From the NCBI GenBank assembly GCA_013003395.1, contig JABDJC010000064.1:1-47456 (forward strand): a DNA stretch of 47,456 nt, in the 5' to 3' direction. Below, in pieces: positions 32,900-41,940 of this stretch. Under the pieces are notes generated by a model. It saw only the letters and a program-made list of their open reading frames with translations, ran no database searches and was not told the origin of the DNA. Position 1 is the stretch's first letter; every line of letters begins with the position of its first letter. This DNA comes from Acidimicrobiia bacterium (GTDB taxonomy: Bacteria; Actinomycetota; Acidimicrobiia; Spongiisociales; UBA5794). A program made the position numbers and the translations under genes.

Positions 32900-33523
32900 A
32901 TGCCAAAAATTCGTGCAACAACCATCGAAGAGCACAAAGAGCAGACGCGCCTGGACATCCTGTCGTGGGCCGAAAAGCTCTTCGTGTCACAGGGCTACAA
33001 CGCCACCTCGCTGACGGAAGTCGCGGACGCAGTCGGAATTGGGCGCACGACCCTCTATGAATACTTCCCCAACAAGGATCACCTCATCGTGGGGCTTGTC
33101 GAGGCCGTTGTCGGACCGCGTCTCGTGCCGGTGCTGGCGGACCTGCCGTCATCGGACCGGGATCGAATCGCCGCGCTTCTGGAGCGAGTTCTGGTCGGAG
33201 TGAGCATGGAGCCAGAGCTCACCCAGTTGGTGTTCCGTGTTGGTCGCAAACTTCCGACGGACTTACAGACGCGCATGTGGGAGTCCTTGAATCCGGTCAC
33301 GAATGAGATTGGGGCATGCTGCGCTCGCGGTGTCGCATCAGGTGAGTTTGCGGCGGCAAAACCAGCATTGCTTGGTAGAGCAGTCGCCGATCTCTTCACC
33401 GGGGCAATCGAGGAAGTACTCCGCTCGCAGCGGCCGCGTGAGCATGTTGCCGCCGTATTCGAGAGCTACAGCGGCTTCATCGATCGCGGTCTCGGCGTCG
33501 GCGACGCCTCAACTGCACGTTGA
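32900..33523 (+). CDS. TetR-family transcriptional regulator
   Basis: Regulator of 207 residues. The N-terminal helix-turn-helix is clear: RLDILSWAEKLFVSQGYNATS, then LTEVADAVGIGRTTLYEYFPNKDHLI. The C-terminal ligand-binding half has no family name I can give. The ATG at 32900 is preceded by AAGGA at about 10 nt. The longer frame from 32477 is antisense to the ACT gene and is rejected. An inverted repeat at 32837-32860 is the likely binding site. Targets could be the divergent ACT gene and the gene itself. Confidence 0.92.
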   Translation: MPKIRATTIEEHKEQTRLDILSWAEKLFVSQGYNATSLTEVADAVGIGRTTLYEYFPNKDHLIVGLVEAVVGPRLVPVLADLPSSDRDRIAALLERVLVGVSMEPELTQLVFRVGRKLPTDLQTRMWESLNPVTNEIGACCARGVASGEFAAAKPALLGRAVADLFTGAIEEVLRSQRPREHVAAVFESYSGFIDRGLGVGDASTAR

Positions 33524-33605
33524 TCGCCTGAGACGGCCGCCGGTCAAATCGTCTTATGAGTTCGGCTTGGGGTAATCTCGCCGCGCAGAGTGATCAGGTG
33601 GAAGG

Positions 33606-34127
33606 GTGATCGTGGAAGAGCAGACGACTCGTAGAGCGACTAGGCGTCCGGAGGGCGACGTAGTGGTTCTCGCAGAATCTCCAGGGATCCGAACAGAAGC
33701 CGTCCACTTCAAGACCTCGGCGAGCAATCAGTTCCTCGACATGACCGATCTGGCTCGCGAGGTGGTGGCACGTTCCGAGGTACGTCATGGGCAGCTCACT
33801 GTGTATTCGCCGCACACGACCACATCGATCGTGGTGAACGAGTCGGAGACGGGATTCCTCAACGATTTCCGACGTGCGCTCGAGCTGCTGATTCCCGAAG
33901 ATCGCTATTACGAGCACGACGATCATTCGGTTCGCACCGAGAACCTCCAGGAAGATGAGTACATCAACGGTCACGCACACTGCCGGCAGCTGCTGACCGG
34001 CAACACCTCGGTGACCGTTCCCGTCGTCGACGGCGAAGTCTTGATGGGGCAGTGGCAACGGCTCCTGTTCGTGGAACTCGACCAGCCCCGCGAACGTCGG
34101 ACCTTCTTTCACGTCCAGGGCGTTTGA
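33606..34127 (+). CDS. YjbQ / UPF0047 family protein
   Basis: Protein of 173 residues, somewhat longer at the N-terminus than typical members (about 135-140). The family marks are GQLTVYSPHTTTSIVVNES and, near the end, GHAHCRQLLTGNTSVTVPV with GEVLMGQWQRLLFVELDQPRERR. YjbQ has been reported to have weak thiamine-phosphate-synthase activity in E. coli, but its true role is not settled. His residues in the SPHTTT and GHAH motifs are likely metal or substrate ligands. A GTG start is preceded by AGGTGGAAGG, although the spacing is short. Confidence 0.88.
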   Translation: MIVEEQTTRRATRRPEGDVVVLAESPGIRTEAVHFKTSASNQFLDMTDLAREVVARSEVRHGQLTVYSPHTTTSIVVNESETGFLNDFRRALELLIPEDRYYEHDDHSVRTENLQEDEYINGHAHCRQLLTGNTSVTVPVVDGEVLMGQWQRLLFVELDQPRERRTFFHVQGV

Positions 34128-34183
34128 GCGAAGCAACTGAGTCCTGATCCGCTGCCCAGACCCTGGTCGTTTTTGTGAGCAGT

Positions 34184-34210
34184 CGACCACTCTTCGCAGT
34201 CGAGTGGTTG
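34184..34210 (+). promoter_or_regulatory. Hairpin upstream of the aapJ-type gene
   Basis: A 9-bp stem (one G-T pair) with a 9-base loop between the YjbQ gene and the binding-protein gene. A TTGTGC at 34208-34213 and TAATTT at 34232-34237, 18 bases apart, could be the promoter, so the hairpin may be an operator or the terminator of the YjbQ gene. Confidence 0.3.
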
Positions 34211-34256
34211 TGCATGCCGGGTCATCTCGACTAATTTCAATGTCGATCGTATCTGA

Positions 34257-34285
34257 GGGGGGCGTTACACACTGTGGCGCCCCCT
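34257..34285 (+). promoter_or_regulatory. GC-rich leader hairpin before the aapJ-type gene
   Basis: GGGGGCG at 34258-34264 pairs with CGCCCCC at 34278-34284 around a 13-base loop, about 20 nt upstream of the GGAGGG ribosome-binding site. Being in the likely 5' leader it may stabilise the mRNA or regulate it. Confidence 0.3.
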
Positions 34286-34315
34286 AGGTACGCAACCCAA
34301 TCTGGAGGGAAACCT

Positions 34316-35431
34316 TTGAAATTCCAACGATTTGCGGCGATGCTCGCCGTTCTCGCACTGATAGCCGCAGCCTGTGGTGGTACTGCGGACGACACGACGC
34401 CACCCGACGACTCTTCTGTCACCACGACGGCTGCACCGGTTGATGCCGGCCAGACCGACGGTGAGAGCACACTCGATGTGGTCAAGAACCGTGGAACCTT
34501 GCGCTGCGGCGTCAGCGGTTCAGCGGTGGCTTTCTCCGAGACGCAGCCTGACGGCAGCGTGACGGGCTTCGACGCCGACTTCTGTCGTGCACTCGCAGCA
34601 GCCGTGCTCGGCGACGCCAACGCAATCGAGTTCCGTGCGCTCACGGCGCAGGAGCGCTTCGACGCACTGTCATCGGGTGAGATCGACGTCCTCATGCGTA
34701 ACACCACGTGGACGCAGAGCCGCGACACCGAAGTGGGCATGGACTTCGCTCCAACGACCTACTACGACGGCCAGCAGCTCATGGGTCGCTCCGAACAGTT
34801 CAGCGCGAGCTCCACTCTCGCTGACGTAGACGGCGCAATCTTGTGCACCAACGCCGGAACCACCACTGAGAAGAACATCACCGAGGGCGCCCAGGTTGCC
34901 GGTGCAACCATCCAGCTCGAAACGGTGGAGACCTTCCCAGAGGCCATGGAGAAGTTCAAGGCTGGAACCTGTGACCTCGTGACGACTGACGGCTCCGGCC
35001 TCGTCGGCAACAAGGCCACTGCGGTTCGTGACGGTGAGATCACCGAGGACGAGTGGGTCATCTTCCCAACCGCCCCGATCTCCAAGGAGCCTTTGGGTCC
35101 TGTCTACCGCCAGAACGACTCCACCTGGGCCGACGTGGTCAACTGGACGGTCTACGCGACGATCATCGCTGACGAAAAGGGCATCACCCAGGCGAACGTC
35201 GAAGAGATGATGGAAGTGGATCCTGAGGCCGCACGCTTGTTCGGCGGCGAAGGTGAACTGCAGACCGCGATGGGCCTCGATGCCGAGGCATTCCTCAACG
35301 TCATCAAGCAGGTTGGTTCCTACACGGACATCTACAACCGCAACCTGAACCCAGTCGGACTGTTCCGTGAGGGTTCGTTCAACGCACCGTTCAACCAGGG
35401 CGGACTCATCTACGCACCACCAGCTCGCTAG
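34316..35431 (+). CDS. aapJ: Amino-acid ABC transporter substrate-binding lipoprotein (AapJ type)
   Basis: Periplasm-side binding protein of 371 residues for polar or general L-amino acids. The TTG start at 34316 has GGAGGG 6 nt upstream, a near-ideal site, so the frame's earlier start at 34274 is rejected. A lipobox LIAAAC near residue 20 follows the hydrophobic signal, then a Thr/Asp linker, then the type-3 solute-binding domain (RGTLRCGVSG, VTGFDADFCRALAAAVLGD, VLMRNTTWTQSRDTEVGMDF, TYYDGQQLM), which matches AapJ closely. Use of frequent codons suggests high expression. A strong terminator follows, allowing more binding protein than permease. Confidence 0.93.
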   Translation: MKFQRFAAMLAVLALIAAACGGTADDTTPPDDSSVTTTAAPVDAGQTDGESTLDVVKNRGTLRCGVSGSAVAFSETQPDGSVTGFDADFCRALAAAVLGDANAIEFRALTAQERFDALSSGEIDVLMRNTTWTQSRDTEVGMDFAPTTYYDGQQLMGRSEQFSASSTLADVDGAILCTNAGTTTEKNITEGAQVAGATIQLETVETFPEAMEKFKAGTCDLVTTDGSGLVGNKATAVRDGEITEDEWVIFPTAPISKEPLGPVYRQNDSTWADVVNWTVYATIIADEKGITQANVEEMMEVDPEAARLFGGEGELQTAMGLDAEAFLNVIKQVGSYTDIYNRNLNPVGLFREGSFNAPFNQGGLIYAPPAR

Positions 35432-35452
35432 TCGACCTGCAACTGCAAATGA

Positions 35453-35489
35453 AGAGAGGGGGCGCTTTTCAAGCGCCCCCTCTTTCTAT
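35453..35489 (+). terminator. Intrinsic terminator/attenuator between aapJ and the permease genes
   Basis: A perfect 12-bp stem (GAGGGGGCGCTT and its complement), extendable to about 14-15 bp, with a 3-base loop TTC and a following TCTTTCTATT tail. It begins about 20 bases after the binding-protein stop and would let only part of the transcripts run on into the permease genes. Confidence 0.88.
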
Positions 35490-35531
35490 TCACTAAGTTA
35501 CGACAGCGGTAGGAAGGAAGGCGACACCAAC

Positions 35532-37091
35532 TTGGCGGTCGAGGTACGGAAACAAGAGCGTCCAGCTCTCTGGCGTGATGCCACTGTGCTCAAGTGGGTT
35601 GCCCAACTCGCATTCCTCGCTTTCCTGATCGCGGTTGTGGTGATCGTCGGCAGAGTCGTCGCCTCCAACCTCAGCAATCGCGGTATCAACTTCGGCTGGC
35701 AGTGGCTCTCGGACCCGCCGGGCTTCTCGATCCGTGAAGGCATCGACACCACCCCGGATTCTGGAGCGCGTGCGCTGCTCGTCGGCATCGTGAACATGTT
35801 GCGCGTCACGGTCGCTGGAATCATCTTCGCGACGATCATCGGAACCGTCATCGGGATTGCACGGCTCTCCAACAACTGGATTGTCAACAAGATCGGCACC
35901 GCCTACATCGAGACCATCCGCAACATTCCGCTGCTCGTCCAGATCTTCTTCTGGCAGGCGTTGATGTTGAGCCTCAAGACCTTTGGCGAAGAGGACGTAG
36001 GCAGCTACTTCACGCACAGCTCGGTCAAAGGAATTGCGCTTCCGGGGATCTTCCCGTCTGACGGGTTCTGGCAATGGATGGTGTTCGTGGTCATCGGCCT
36101 CGTCGCTGCCCGCTACGTGTTCAGGTGGCGCTCACGTCTGATGGAAGAGACCGGCAACGAGTCGTACGCTCTCACCTCGGCCATCGGCACGGTCCTGGTC
36201 TTCGCTGCGCTCGGTTGGTTCTTGCATCCCCTCTTCGGATGGATGAGTGCCATATGGGGAGCATTGGAGGGCCTCGCACGGGGCATTCCGGCTCCGCTGT
36301 ACAGCTGGGCCATAGCGCTGGCCATCGTCGCGGGAGCGGCATGGTGGATTCGTGGATTCTTCGAGGCGAGAAAGACGCCTGCTGGATACGGCAAGTTCAC
36401 CGACGATGACATCTTCCGGGTTGCGTTCGCGGCGCTGTCGGGTCTGGTTATCGCCGGATTCGTGATCTGGTTGTCGTCCCGGGTCGTTCAGGTGCCTTCG
36501 GGAGGAAGCCTCGAAGGCGACGTGACCATCGCCGAGCTCATCCGCCTCGGTGCTGGCAACTTCTGGAACTTCTTCGAGAACAAGTTCCACGGTTCAGCAG
36601 GCTCACCGTTTGCGTTCGAACTGCCATCGATCGAACTGCGAGGCGCAGGATTCGCCCAGTACGGAAGCGAGTCGATCGTCATCACCGTGCCGTTCTTCGC
36701 AGTGTTCGTCGGAGTCACGGTGTACACCGCAGCCTTCATCGCAGAGGTGGTTCGTGCCGGCATCCTGGCCGTGCCCCGCGGCCAGACGGAAGCGGCGTCG
36801 GCAATCGGTCTCAAGCGAAGCCAATACCTTCGTCTCATCATTCTGCCGCAGGCGTTCCGGATCATCCTGCCCCCGATGGGTAACCAGTACCTCAACCTGG
36901 CAAAGAACACCTCGCTCGGCACGGCAGTCGCGTACGCCGAGGTCGTCGCGGTTGGATTCACGCTCTCGAATCAGACCGGGCAATCGCTGCCGATCGTGCT
37001 CACCTGGATGGTGTTCTATCTCACCGTATCCCTGAGCATCTCGGCCGTGGTCAACTATTACAACCGCAAACTGGCATTGGTGGAACGATGA
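35532..37091 (+). CDS. aapQ: Amino-acid ABC transporter permease (AapQ type)
   Basis: Inner-membrane permease of 519 residues. It carries the split HisM/GlnP-type fold: VNMLRVTVAGIIFATIIGTVIG with YIETIRNIPLLVQIFFWQA in the first half, and after a long insertion of about 250 residues with additional helices the second half VYTAAFIAEVVRAGILAVPRG and the EAA loop (QTEAASAIGLKRSQYLRLIILPQ). Such insertions occur in AapQ-like permeases. The TTG at 35532 is about 10 nt after GGAAGGAAGG; the upstream frame runs back into the binding-protein gene. It overlaps the next permease by 4 bases (ATGA). Confidence 0.92.
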   Translation: MAVEVRKQERPALWRDATVLKWVAQLAFLAFLIAVVVIVGRVVASNLSNRGINFGWQWLSDPPGFSIREGIDTTPDSGARALLVGIVNMLRVTVAGIIFATIIGTVIGIARLSNNWIVNKIGTAYIETIRNIPLLVQIFFWQALMLSLKTFGEEDVGSYFTHSSVKGIALPGIFPSDGFWQWMVFVVIGLVAARYVFRWRSRLMEETGNESYALTSAIGTVLVFAALGWFLHPLFGWMSAIWGALEGLARGIPAPLYSWAIALAIVAGAAWWIRGFFEARKTPAGYGKFTDDDIFRVAFAALSGLVIAGFVIWLSSRVVQVPSGGSLEGDVTIAELIRLGAGNFWNFFENKFHGSAGSPFAFELPSIELRGAGFAQYGSESIVITVPFFAVFVGVTVYTAAFIAEVVRAGILAVPRGQTEAASAIGLKRSQYLRLIILPQAFRIILPPMGNQYLNLAKNTSLGTAVAYAEVVAVGFTLSNQTGQSLPIVLTWMVFYLTVSLSISAVVNYYNRKLALVER

Positions 37092-38899
37092 GCGACGACA
37101 CCTTCGTAGTACACACAGAAGAGGCAGAGCTGCCGCCGGAGCCGCCGCCTCACGGACCGATGGTGTGGGCCAGGACCAACCTGTTCTCCTCGGTGACCAA
37201 CACCATTCTCAGCGTCGTCTTCGGTGGCATCACACTGCTGTTCTTCTGGAACATGGTGGGCTTCATCATCGGTGAAGACCGCCGCTGGGATGCGGTCACC
37301 GCCAACATGCGGTTGTTGATGGTTCAGGCCTATCCACAGGAACAGTCCGTGAGGATCTGGCTGTCGCTGGCCATCATCCTCGTGCTCGCGATGGCGACCC
37401 TCGCCGTGTGGGGAGCTGGAACCCGCCTTTCACGATACGCCGTCGGCACGACCCTCATGACTGCCGGGGCCTTCTTGAGCTTCCTGTCGCTCATCGCCAC
37501 CCTCCACCTCGTGCTCGACAGTCGAACCGCTGTGTGGGGCCTTGGCGGGTTGGTCGTCGGGTTGGTGCTGGCCGGGGTCGGGTACCAGATGCGTCAGGGC
37601 GAGGAATCGAAGGTTCCGCAGATCCCGAGTCTCATGGTCACAGCGGTCGCTTTGGCGGTCCCGATAGCGGCGTTTTGGGTGATCCAAGTGCCAACGCCCA
37701 TTCTCGGCGGCGGTCAAGAGCTCGCTCCAGTGGCCCTGTCGACAAAGCTGCCGCTGACCATCCTGTATCTGATCGCGGTCGTCTCGTACCTCGTGGCTGA
37801 CCGGACGATCGGTGAACAAGAACGATTCCGCGGGCCGCTCGTGGCTCTGTGGGTCTTGTCGTTCCCGGTCATCGTGATGGTGATCCTTCGGGATCCCATC
37901 ATCCCTTACGACCTTGTGACCTCGACGTATCTCCCTATCGGAGCGGCGTTTGCCATCGTTGGCGCAGTAGTGATGTGGTTTGTCGCAGATCCCACCAAGA
38001 AAGAGGCGGGTCTCGGCGTCGGCGCACTCATCTTCGTGCTGTTCCTGCTTTCCTGGGCGATTTCAGTGGTGATGGTCGTTCGCATCTTGCTGTTGATGGG
38101 GGCACTGTTTGCGTTGTCGGCTCCGACATTCGCCGGAGAGCAGAGGGCGAGACTCCGTTACGCGGGAGTCTGGTTCGTGTCCGTGGTATTGGTCACGTAC
38201 TTTGTCGTACTGGTGGTAGCCGAGTCGTCCATCCGATCTGAGTCGGGAAGCTTCCTCGGTGGCCTCATGTTGACCTTCCCGCTCGCCATCGCCGGCATGG
38301 CGCTTTCGTTCCCGCTCGGCGTGTTGTTGGCTCTGGGCCGAACGTCGACGATGCCGATCTTCAGACTGCTCTCCACGGCCTACATCGAGGTCGTTCGCGG
38401 CGTTCCACTCATCACGTGGCTGCTGGTCGCCTTCGTGCTGCTGCCGTTCTTCCTGCCGCCTGGTGTCGGTATCCAAGGCGTGGTCAGGGCGATCTTCGCC
38501 GTTGCGTTCTTCTCTGCCGCGTATCTCGCCGAGAACATCCGAGGCGGTCTGCAGTCGATCGGCAAGGGGCAGTACGAGGCAGCGAAGGCGCTTGGTATGA
38601 CGACGGTTCAAATGACGGTGTTCATCACGTTGCCGCAGGCGTTGCGGGCCGTGATTCCTGCCCTGGTTGGCCAGGTCATCGCGTTGTTCAAGGACACGTC
38701 GCTGGTCACGATCGTTGGGTTGTTCGACTTCCTCCACATCGCGAGGGCAGTCATCCCCAACCAGTCGCAGCCCTTCAACTTCATCGGCGTGCTGCGCGAA
38801 CCTCTGCTGTTCGCTGCGCTTGTGTACTGGATCATCACTTTCTCGATGTCCCGAGCCAGTCTCCGTCTCGAACGGAAACTGGGCTTGGGTGAACGCTGA
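37088..38899 (+). CDS. aapM: Amino-acid ABC transporter permease (AapM type), long N-terminal extension
   Basis: Permease of 603 residues. The core matching AapM begins at about residue 385: [59 protein letters not shown] and the EAA-type segment [22 protein letters not shown]. The first ~380 residues contain about eight to ten additional hydrophobic helices. That is longer than the about 380-residue total usual for AapM, and the extension is not recognised. The partner permease, binding protein and ATPase surround it, so it belongs to one transporter. Confidence 0.9.
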   Translation: MSDDTFVVHTEEAELPPEPPPHGPMVWARTNLFSSVTNTILSVVFGGITLLFFWNMVGFIIGEDRRWDAVTANMRLLMVQAYPQEQSVRIWLSLAIILVLAMATLAVWGAGTRLSRYAVGTTLMTAGAFLSFLSLIATLHLVLDSRTAVWGLGGLVVGLVLAGVGYQMRQGEESKVPQIPSLMVTAVALAVPIAAFWVIQVPTPILGGGQELAPVALSTKLPLTILYLIAVVSYLVADRTIGEQERFRGPLVALWVLSFPVIVMVILRDPIIPYDLVTSTYLPIGAAFAIVGAVVMWFVADPTKKEAGLGVGALIFVLFLLSWAISVVMVVRILLLMGALFALSAPTFAGEQRARLRYAGVWFVSVVLVTYFVVLVVAESSIRSESGSFLGGLMLTFPLAIAGMALSFPLGVLLALGRTSTMPIFRLLSTAYIEVVRGVPLITWLLVAFVLLPFFLPPGVGIQGVVRAIFAVAFFSAAYLAENIRGGLQSIGKGQYEAAKALGMTTVQMTVFITLPQALRAVIPALVGQVIALFKDTSLVTIVGLFDFLHIARAVIPNQSQPFNFIGVLREPLLFAALVYWIITFSMSRASLRLERKLGLGER

Positions 38900-38912
38900 C
38901 CGGAGGCAACCA

Positions 38913-39656
38913 ATGGCCGTATCTGACAAAGACATCATCGTCTGCGAAGGCGTGAAGAAGTGGTTTGGCGACTTTCAAGCACTGAAGGGCGTCACGACCA
39001 CCGTCAAGGAGGGTGAAGTCGTCGTGATCATCGGTCCTTCTGGATCGGGCAAGTCGACGTTCATTCGCTGCATCAACCGCCTCGAGCAGCATCAAGAGGG
39101 AGTGATCGTCGTCGACGGCGTCGAGATGACGAACGATGTGCGCAACATCGAGAAGATTCGGTCTGAGGTCGGCATGGTGTTCCAGCAGTTCAACCTCTTC
39201 CCGCATTTGACGGTCCTCGACAACATCACACTCGCTCCTTTGTGGGTGCGCAAGAGAACCAAGACCGACGCCCAGGAGCGCGGCATGCAGCTCCTCAACC
39301 GGGTTGGGATTCCGGAGCAGGCGGAGAAATATCCCGGCCAGCTGTCCGGCGGTCAGCAGCAGCGGGTTGCCATCGCCCGGGCATTGGCGATGGAACCGCG
39401 GATCATGCTGTTCGACGAGCCAACGTCTGCGCTCGACCCCGAGATGATCAAAGAGGTGCTCGACGCCATGAAGGAGCTCGCCCGCTCCGGAATGACGATG
39501 ATCGTGGTGACCCACGAGATGGGTTTCGCGAGAGAGGTCGCCGACCGGGTGCTCTTCTTCGACTACGGAACGATCGTCGAGGAGGGCACGCCGGAGCACT
39601 TCTTCACGAATCCGCAGCACGACCGCACGAAGTTGTTCCTCAGCCAGATCCTCTAG
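38913..39656 (+). CDS. aapP: Amino-acid ABC transporter ATP-binding protein (AapP/GlnQ type)
   Basis: ABC ATPase of 247 residues. Walker A is GPSGSGKST, the Q-loop is in [13 protein letters not shown], the signature is LSGGQQQR, Walker B is [12 protein letters not shown], and the H-loop is VVTHEMGF. It energises the two permeases upstream. GGAGG lies 6 nt before the ATG, 13 bases after the second permease stop. The frame extending back to 38667 overlaps the permease and is rejected. Confidence 0.96.
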   Translation: MAVSDKDIIVCEGVKKWFGDFQALKGVTTTVKEGEVVVIIGPSGSGKSTFIRCINRLEQHQEGVIVVDGVEMTNDVRNIEKIRSEVGMVFQQFNLFPHLTVLDNITLAPLWVRKRTKTDAQERGMQLLNRVGIPEQAEKYPGQLSGGQQQRVAIARALAMEPRIMLFDEPTSALDPEMIKEVLDAMKELARSGMTMIVVTHEMGFAREVADRVLFFDYGTIVEEGTPEHFFTNPQHDRTKLFLSQIL

Positions 39657-39706
39657 CGCGGAAGTGGAGCGTGATGGCGTCCGGTTTCCGTCGAGCGTGC
39701 CTACAC

Positions 39707-39721
39707 GCACCGATACGGTGC
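39707..39721. terminator. Small hairpin between the ABC operon and the DUF427 gene
   Basis: GCACCG and CGGTGC pair around ATA, in the gap between two convergent genes. No T run follows, so a role in termination is weakly supported. Confidence 0.3.
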
Positions 39722-39773
39722 AATCAAGCAAGCTCGACGGGTCCGTGAGCACGCTCTACAACTGACGAGCGCG

Positions 39774-40238
39774 CTACCAGCCGGCCGACCCCGGGACGCC
39801 CTTGAATGGACCCGTGATCTCGGACGTGATCCAGCCGCCGTAGAAGTCGCCGGCCTGGGCACGGACGACCTCGCCTCCGACCCGGCACTCGCCCATCCGC
39901 CCTGGGTAGAACGCGACGTGGCCGAGAAGTCGCTCGAAGCCCGCTGTCGGATCCGGATAGTGCCAGGCAGCGCGGCGCGCGACCTGGCGCTCTCCAACGA
40001 CGTCGTAGTACGACGCGACGCCTTTGAATTCGCAAAACGTCGATCCGCCAACGGGTCGCAGCGCGTCGGCAGCGATGTCCTCCTGAGGGAGGTAGTACAC
40101 CGGCGGATGGCTCGTTTCCAGCACCCGAAGCGCGTTGGTGGTCGCAGCCACCAACTTGTCGTCGAACACGACTTCTACAAGACGATCGTCGCGCTCGACG
40201 CGAGGCGGTCGTGGATAGTCCCAAACGGATTCGCTCAT
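39774..40238 (-). CDS. DUF427 domain protein
   Basis: Protein of 154 residues. The segments VVFDDKLVAATTNALRVLETSHPPVYYLPQEDI, FCEFKGVASYYDVV and AWHYPDPTAGFERLLGHVAFYPGRM are typical of the DUF427 family, whose function is unknown. The ATG at 40238 has no ribosome-binding site but a TACGTT box 7 nt upstream, and the frame beyond it has no similarity. It stands alone between the ABC operon and the M20 gene. No signal peptide or membrane helix is seen. Confidence 0.9.
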   Translation of the reverse strand: MSESVWDYPRPPRVERDDRLVEVVFDDKLVAATTNALRVLETSHPPVYYLPQEDIAADALRPVGGSTFCEFKGVASYYDVVGERQVARRAAWHYPDPTAGFERLLGHVAFYPGRMGECRVGGEVVRAQAGDFYGGWITSEITGPFKGVPGSAGW

Positions 40239-40245
40239 GGCCCTG

Positions 40246-40251
40246 AACGTA
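40246..40251 (-). promoter_or_regulatory. Candidate -10 box, leaderless start of the DUF427 gene
   Basis: TACGTT on the minus strand ends 7 nt before the SD-less ATG at 40238. Confidence 0.42.
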
Positions 40252-40281
40252 GCTTCGATCGAGCGGCTACGTCTCGTGATT

Positions 40282-41424
40282 CTAGAGCTCGCCCCAGCGG
40301 TTGCCGGTCGCGATGTCGATGGTCGTCCATGCCATCGCGAGCGCTCCGTCGCGAATCGCTCGCTCGCCATCCGGGGTGACCGTCTGGGCGGCGAATTCCT
40401 TCTGATGATTGACGTGCGGCAACGACTTGATGTCGAGCATCGGATGCAGACTCGGTACGACATGGCTCACGTTGCCCATGTCTGTGGACCCTGCGGCGTC
40501 GGCCGGGATGTCTTCGCGACGCAACAGCGGGCGGCCGAGCTCGGTCGAGTTGCTCTGGTACAGGTCGGCCAGCAGCGGATTGCTGACGAGATCCTTGTAG
40601 ACGTGCCCCGTCTCCGTGATCTTGAAGGTGCAACCGGTGGCTTTGGCTGCTGCGGCAAAGCAATCTTCGACGCGTCCGCGCAGCTCCTCGAGACGTTCAG
40701 TCGTCGCGGCACGCACGTACCAACTCATCGAAGTATGGGCAGGTATGACGTTGGGTGCGCCTCCGCCGTAGGTGATCACCCCGTGCAGCTTGTCCGTGGG
40801 ATAGATGGCCTGTCGCAGAGTCGAAACGTTCACATACGCTTGCACCGCGGCATCCAGTGCGTTGACGCCGAGTTGCGGAGCAAACGCCGCGTGGGACTCC
40901 TTGCCGAAGAATTCGACGTCGATGTGGGCGACGGCCAAAACGCCAGGGTCGAGGACGTCGTTGGGTGCCGGGTGGATCATCATCGATGCCGCGGCTCCGC
41001 TGAATGCGCCTGCGTGGATGAGGTCGACCTTGCCGCCGAAGTGTTCCTCGGCCGGCGTACCGAGCACGGTGACCCGACATCCGAGTTCGTCGGCGAGCGG
41101 AGCCAGCGCAACTCCGGCGCCGAGCGCTGCGGTAGCGATGATGTTGTGGCCGCAGGCGTGACCGACCTCAGGAAGTGCGTCATACTCGGCGCAGATGATC
41201 ATCTCGGGACCCTTGGTTCCTGCTCTCGCAACGAAAGCCGTGTCCAGCCCGTAGGCAGGGTGCTCGACTTCGAAGCCGTGTCCAGCGAGGAAATCCGCCA
41301 GCTTCGCCGAAGACGCATGTTCTTGGTACGCCAGCTCAGGGTTGTCGTACATCCATCGGCTGACGGCCTGCAAGTCTGCTTCGACCTCGCCGAACTGCGC
41401 TTCTGCGCGTGCCTTCAAATCCAT
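40282..41424 (-). CDS. M20-family amidohydrolase/peptidase (AbgB/M20D-like)
   Basis: Metallo-amidohydrolase of 380 residues of the M20 clan. The zinc-binding region reads AEYDALPEVGHACGHN, which matches the M20D subgroup (p-aminobenzoyl-glutamate, hippurate and N-acyl-amino-acid hydrolases), followed by LGTPAEEHFGGKVDL and the dimerisation part around FFGKESHAAFAPQLG. The ATG at 41424 with AGGGAGGAT about 8 nt upstream is chosen. The frame continues to 41493 without similarity. The substrate is not known, but cleavage of an amide-linked amino acid would fit the amino-acid importer upstream. Confidence 0.9.
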   Translation of the reverse strand: MDLKARAEAQFGEVEADLQAVSRWMYDNPELAYQEHASSAKLADFLAGHGFEVEHPAYGLDTAFVARAGTKGPEMIICAEYDALPEVGHACGHNIIATAALGAGVALAPLADELGCRVTVLGTPAEEHFGGKVDLIHAGAFSGAAASMMIHPAPNDVLDPGVLAVAHIDVEFFGKESHAAFAPQLGVNALDAAVQAYVNVSTLRQAIYPTDKLHGVITYGGGAPNVIPAHTSMSWYVRAATTERLEELRGRVEDCFAAAAKATGCTFKITETGHVYKDLVSNPLLADLYQSNSTELGRPLLRREDIPADAAGSTDMGNVSHVVPSLHPMLDIKSLPHVNHQKEFAAQTVTPDGERAIRDGALAMAWTTIDIATGNRWGEL

Positions 41425-41507
41425 CGGGTGATCCTCCCTGGCTCCGGCGAGCAGCGTAGCGAGTCGACGTACCATGGCCTCCAGTTCTGACAAACAGGAG
41501 AAGCACT

Positions 41508-41882
41508 TTGGCGCACTGGCACGAACTTCAAAAGGACCTCGCAGCCCCCGGACGGGAACTTCGCAAGATGATTCCGCACGTCTACGAGGGATTCAGTGGG
41601 CTTCACAACGCCGCAATGGACGAAGGCGACGCGTTGCCTAGGACCACGAAGGAACTCATCGCTCTGACCATGAGCATCGGCGACCACTGCGAGGGATGTA
41701 TTGCGGCGCACGCCCGGTCACTGGCGCACTTCGGTGCAGATCCCAAGGAGGTGGCGGAGGGGATCGGCGTCGCCATCATGATGATGGGTGGGCCCGGAAC
41801 CACCTACGGCGCCAAAGCATGGGAAGCATTCAGCGAATTCCGGCAGATGCTCGAAGAGCGAAAAGCCGCTCCAAGCCAATAG
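41508..41882 (+). CDS. Carboxymuconolactone decarboxylase / AhpD-like protein
   Basis: Protein of 124 residues of the CMD superfamily. The AhpD-type redox motif Cys61-x-x-Cys64 with His68 (HCEGCIAAH) is present in the helix after ALTMSIGD. The CxxC suggests a peroxidase or thiol-disulphide role rather than true lactone decarboxylation. The TTG start has AGGAG 7 nt upstream. It is divergent from the M20 gene, with starts about 80 bases apart, and is followed by a strong terminator. Confidence 0.92.
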   Translation: MAHWHELQKDLAAPGRELRKMIPHVYEGFSGLHNAAMDEGDALPRTTKELIALTMSIGDHCEGCIAAHARSLAHFGADPKEVAEGIGVAIMMMGGPGTTYGAKAWEAFSEFRQMLEERKAAPSQ

Positions 41883-41897
41883 GCCACATGCACGCGA

Positions 41898-41940
41898 AGA
41901 AGCGGTCACCTCGTTGATCCAGACGAGGTGACCGCTTTTC
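41898..41940 (+). terminator. Intrinsic terminator after the AhpD-like gene
   Basis: A perfect 14-bp stem (AGCGGTCACCTCGT and its complement, extendable with A-T and G-T pairs) with an 8-base loop and a TTTTC tail, 15-20 bases after the stop. The remaining 41941-42187 to the next start has no gene. Apart from the ribosome-binding site of the 5'-nucleotidase gene I see no clear promoter or repeat in it. Confidence 0.9.

Noticed and set aside
40247-40463. N-terminal extension of the DUF427 frame
   Set aside because: It is antisense to the M20 gene's 3' end and does not resemble DUF427 proteins. The ATG at 40238 fits the family start.
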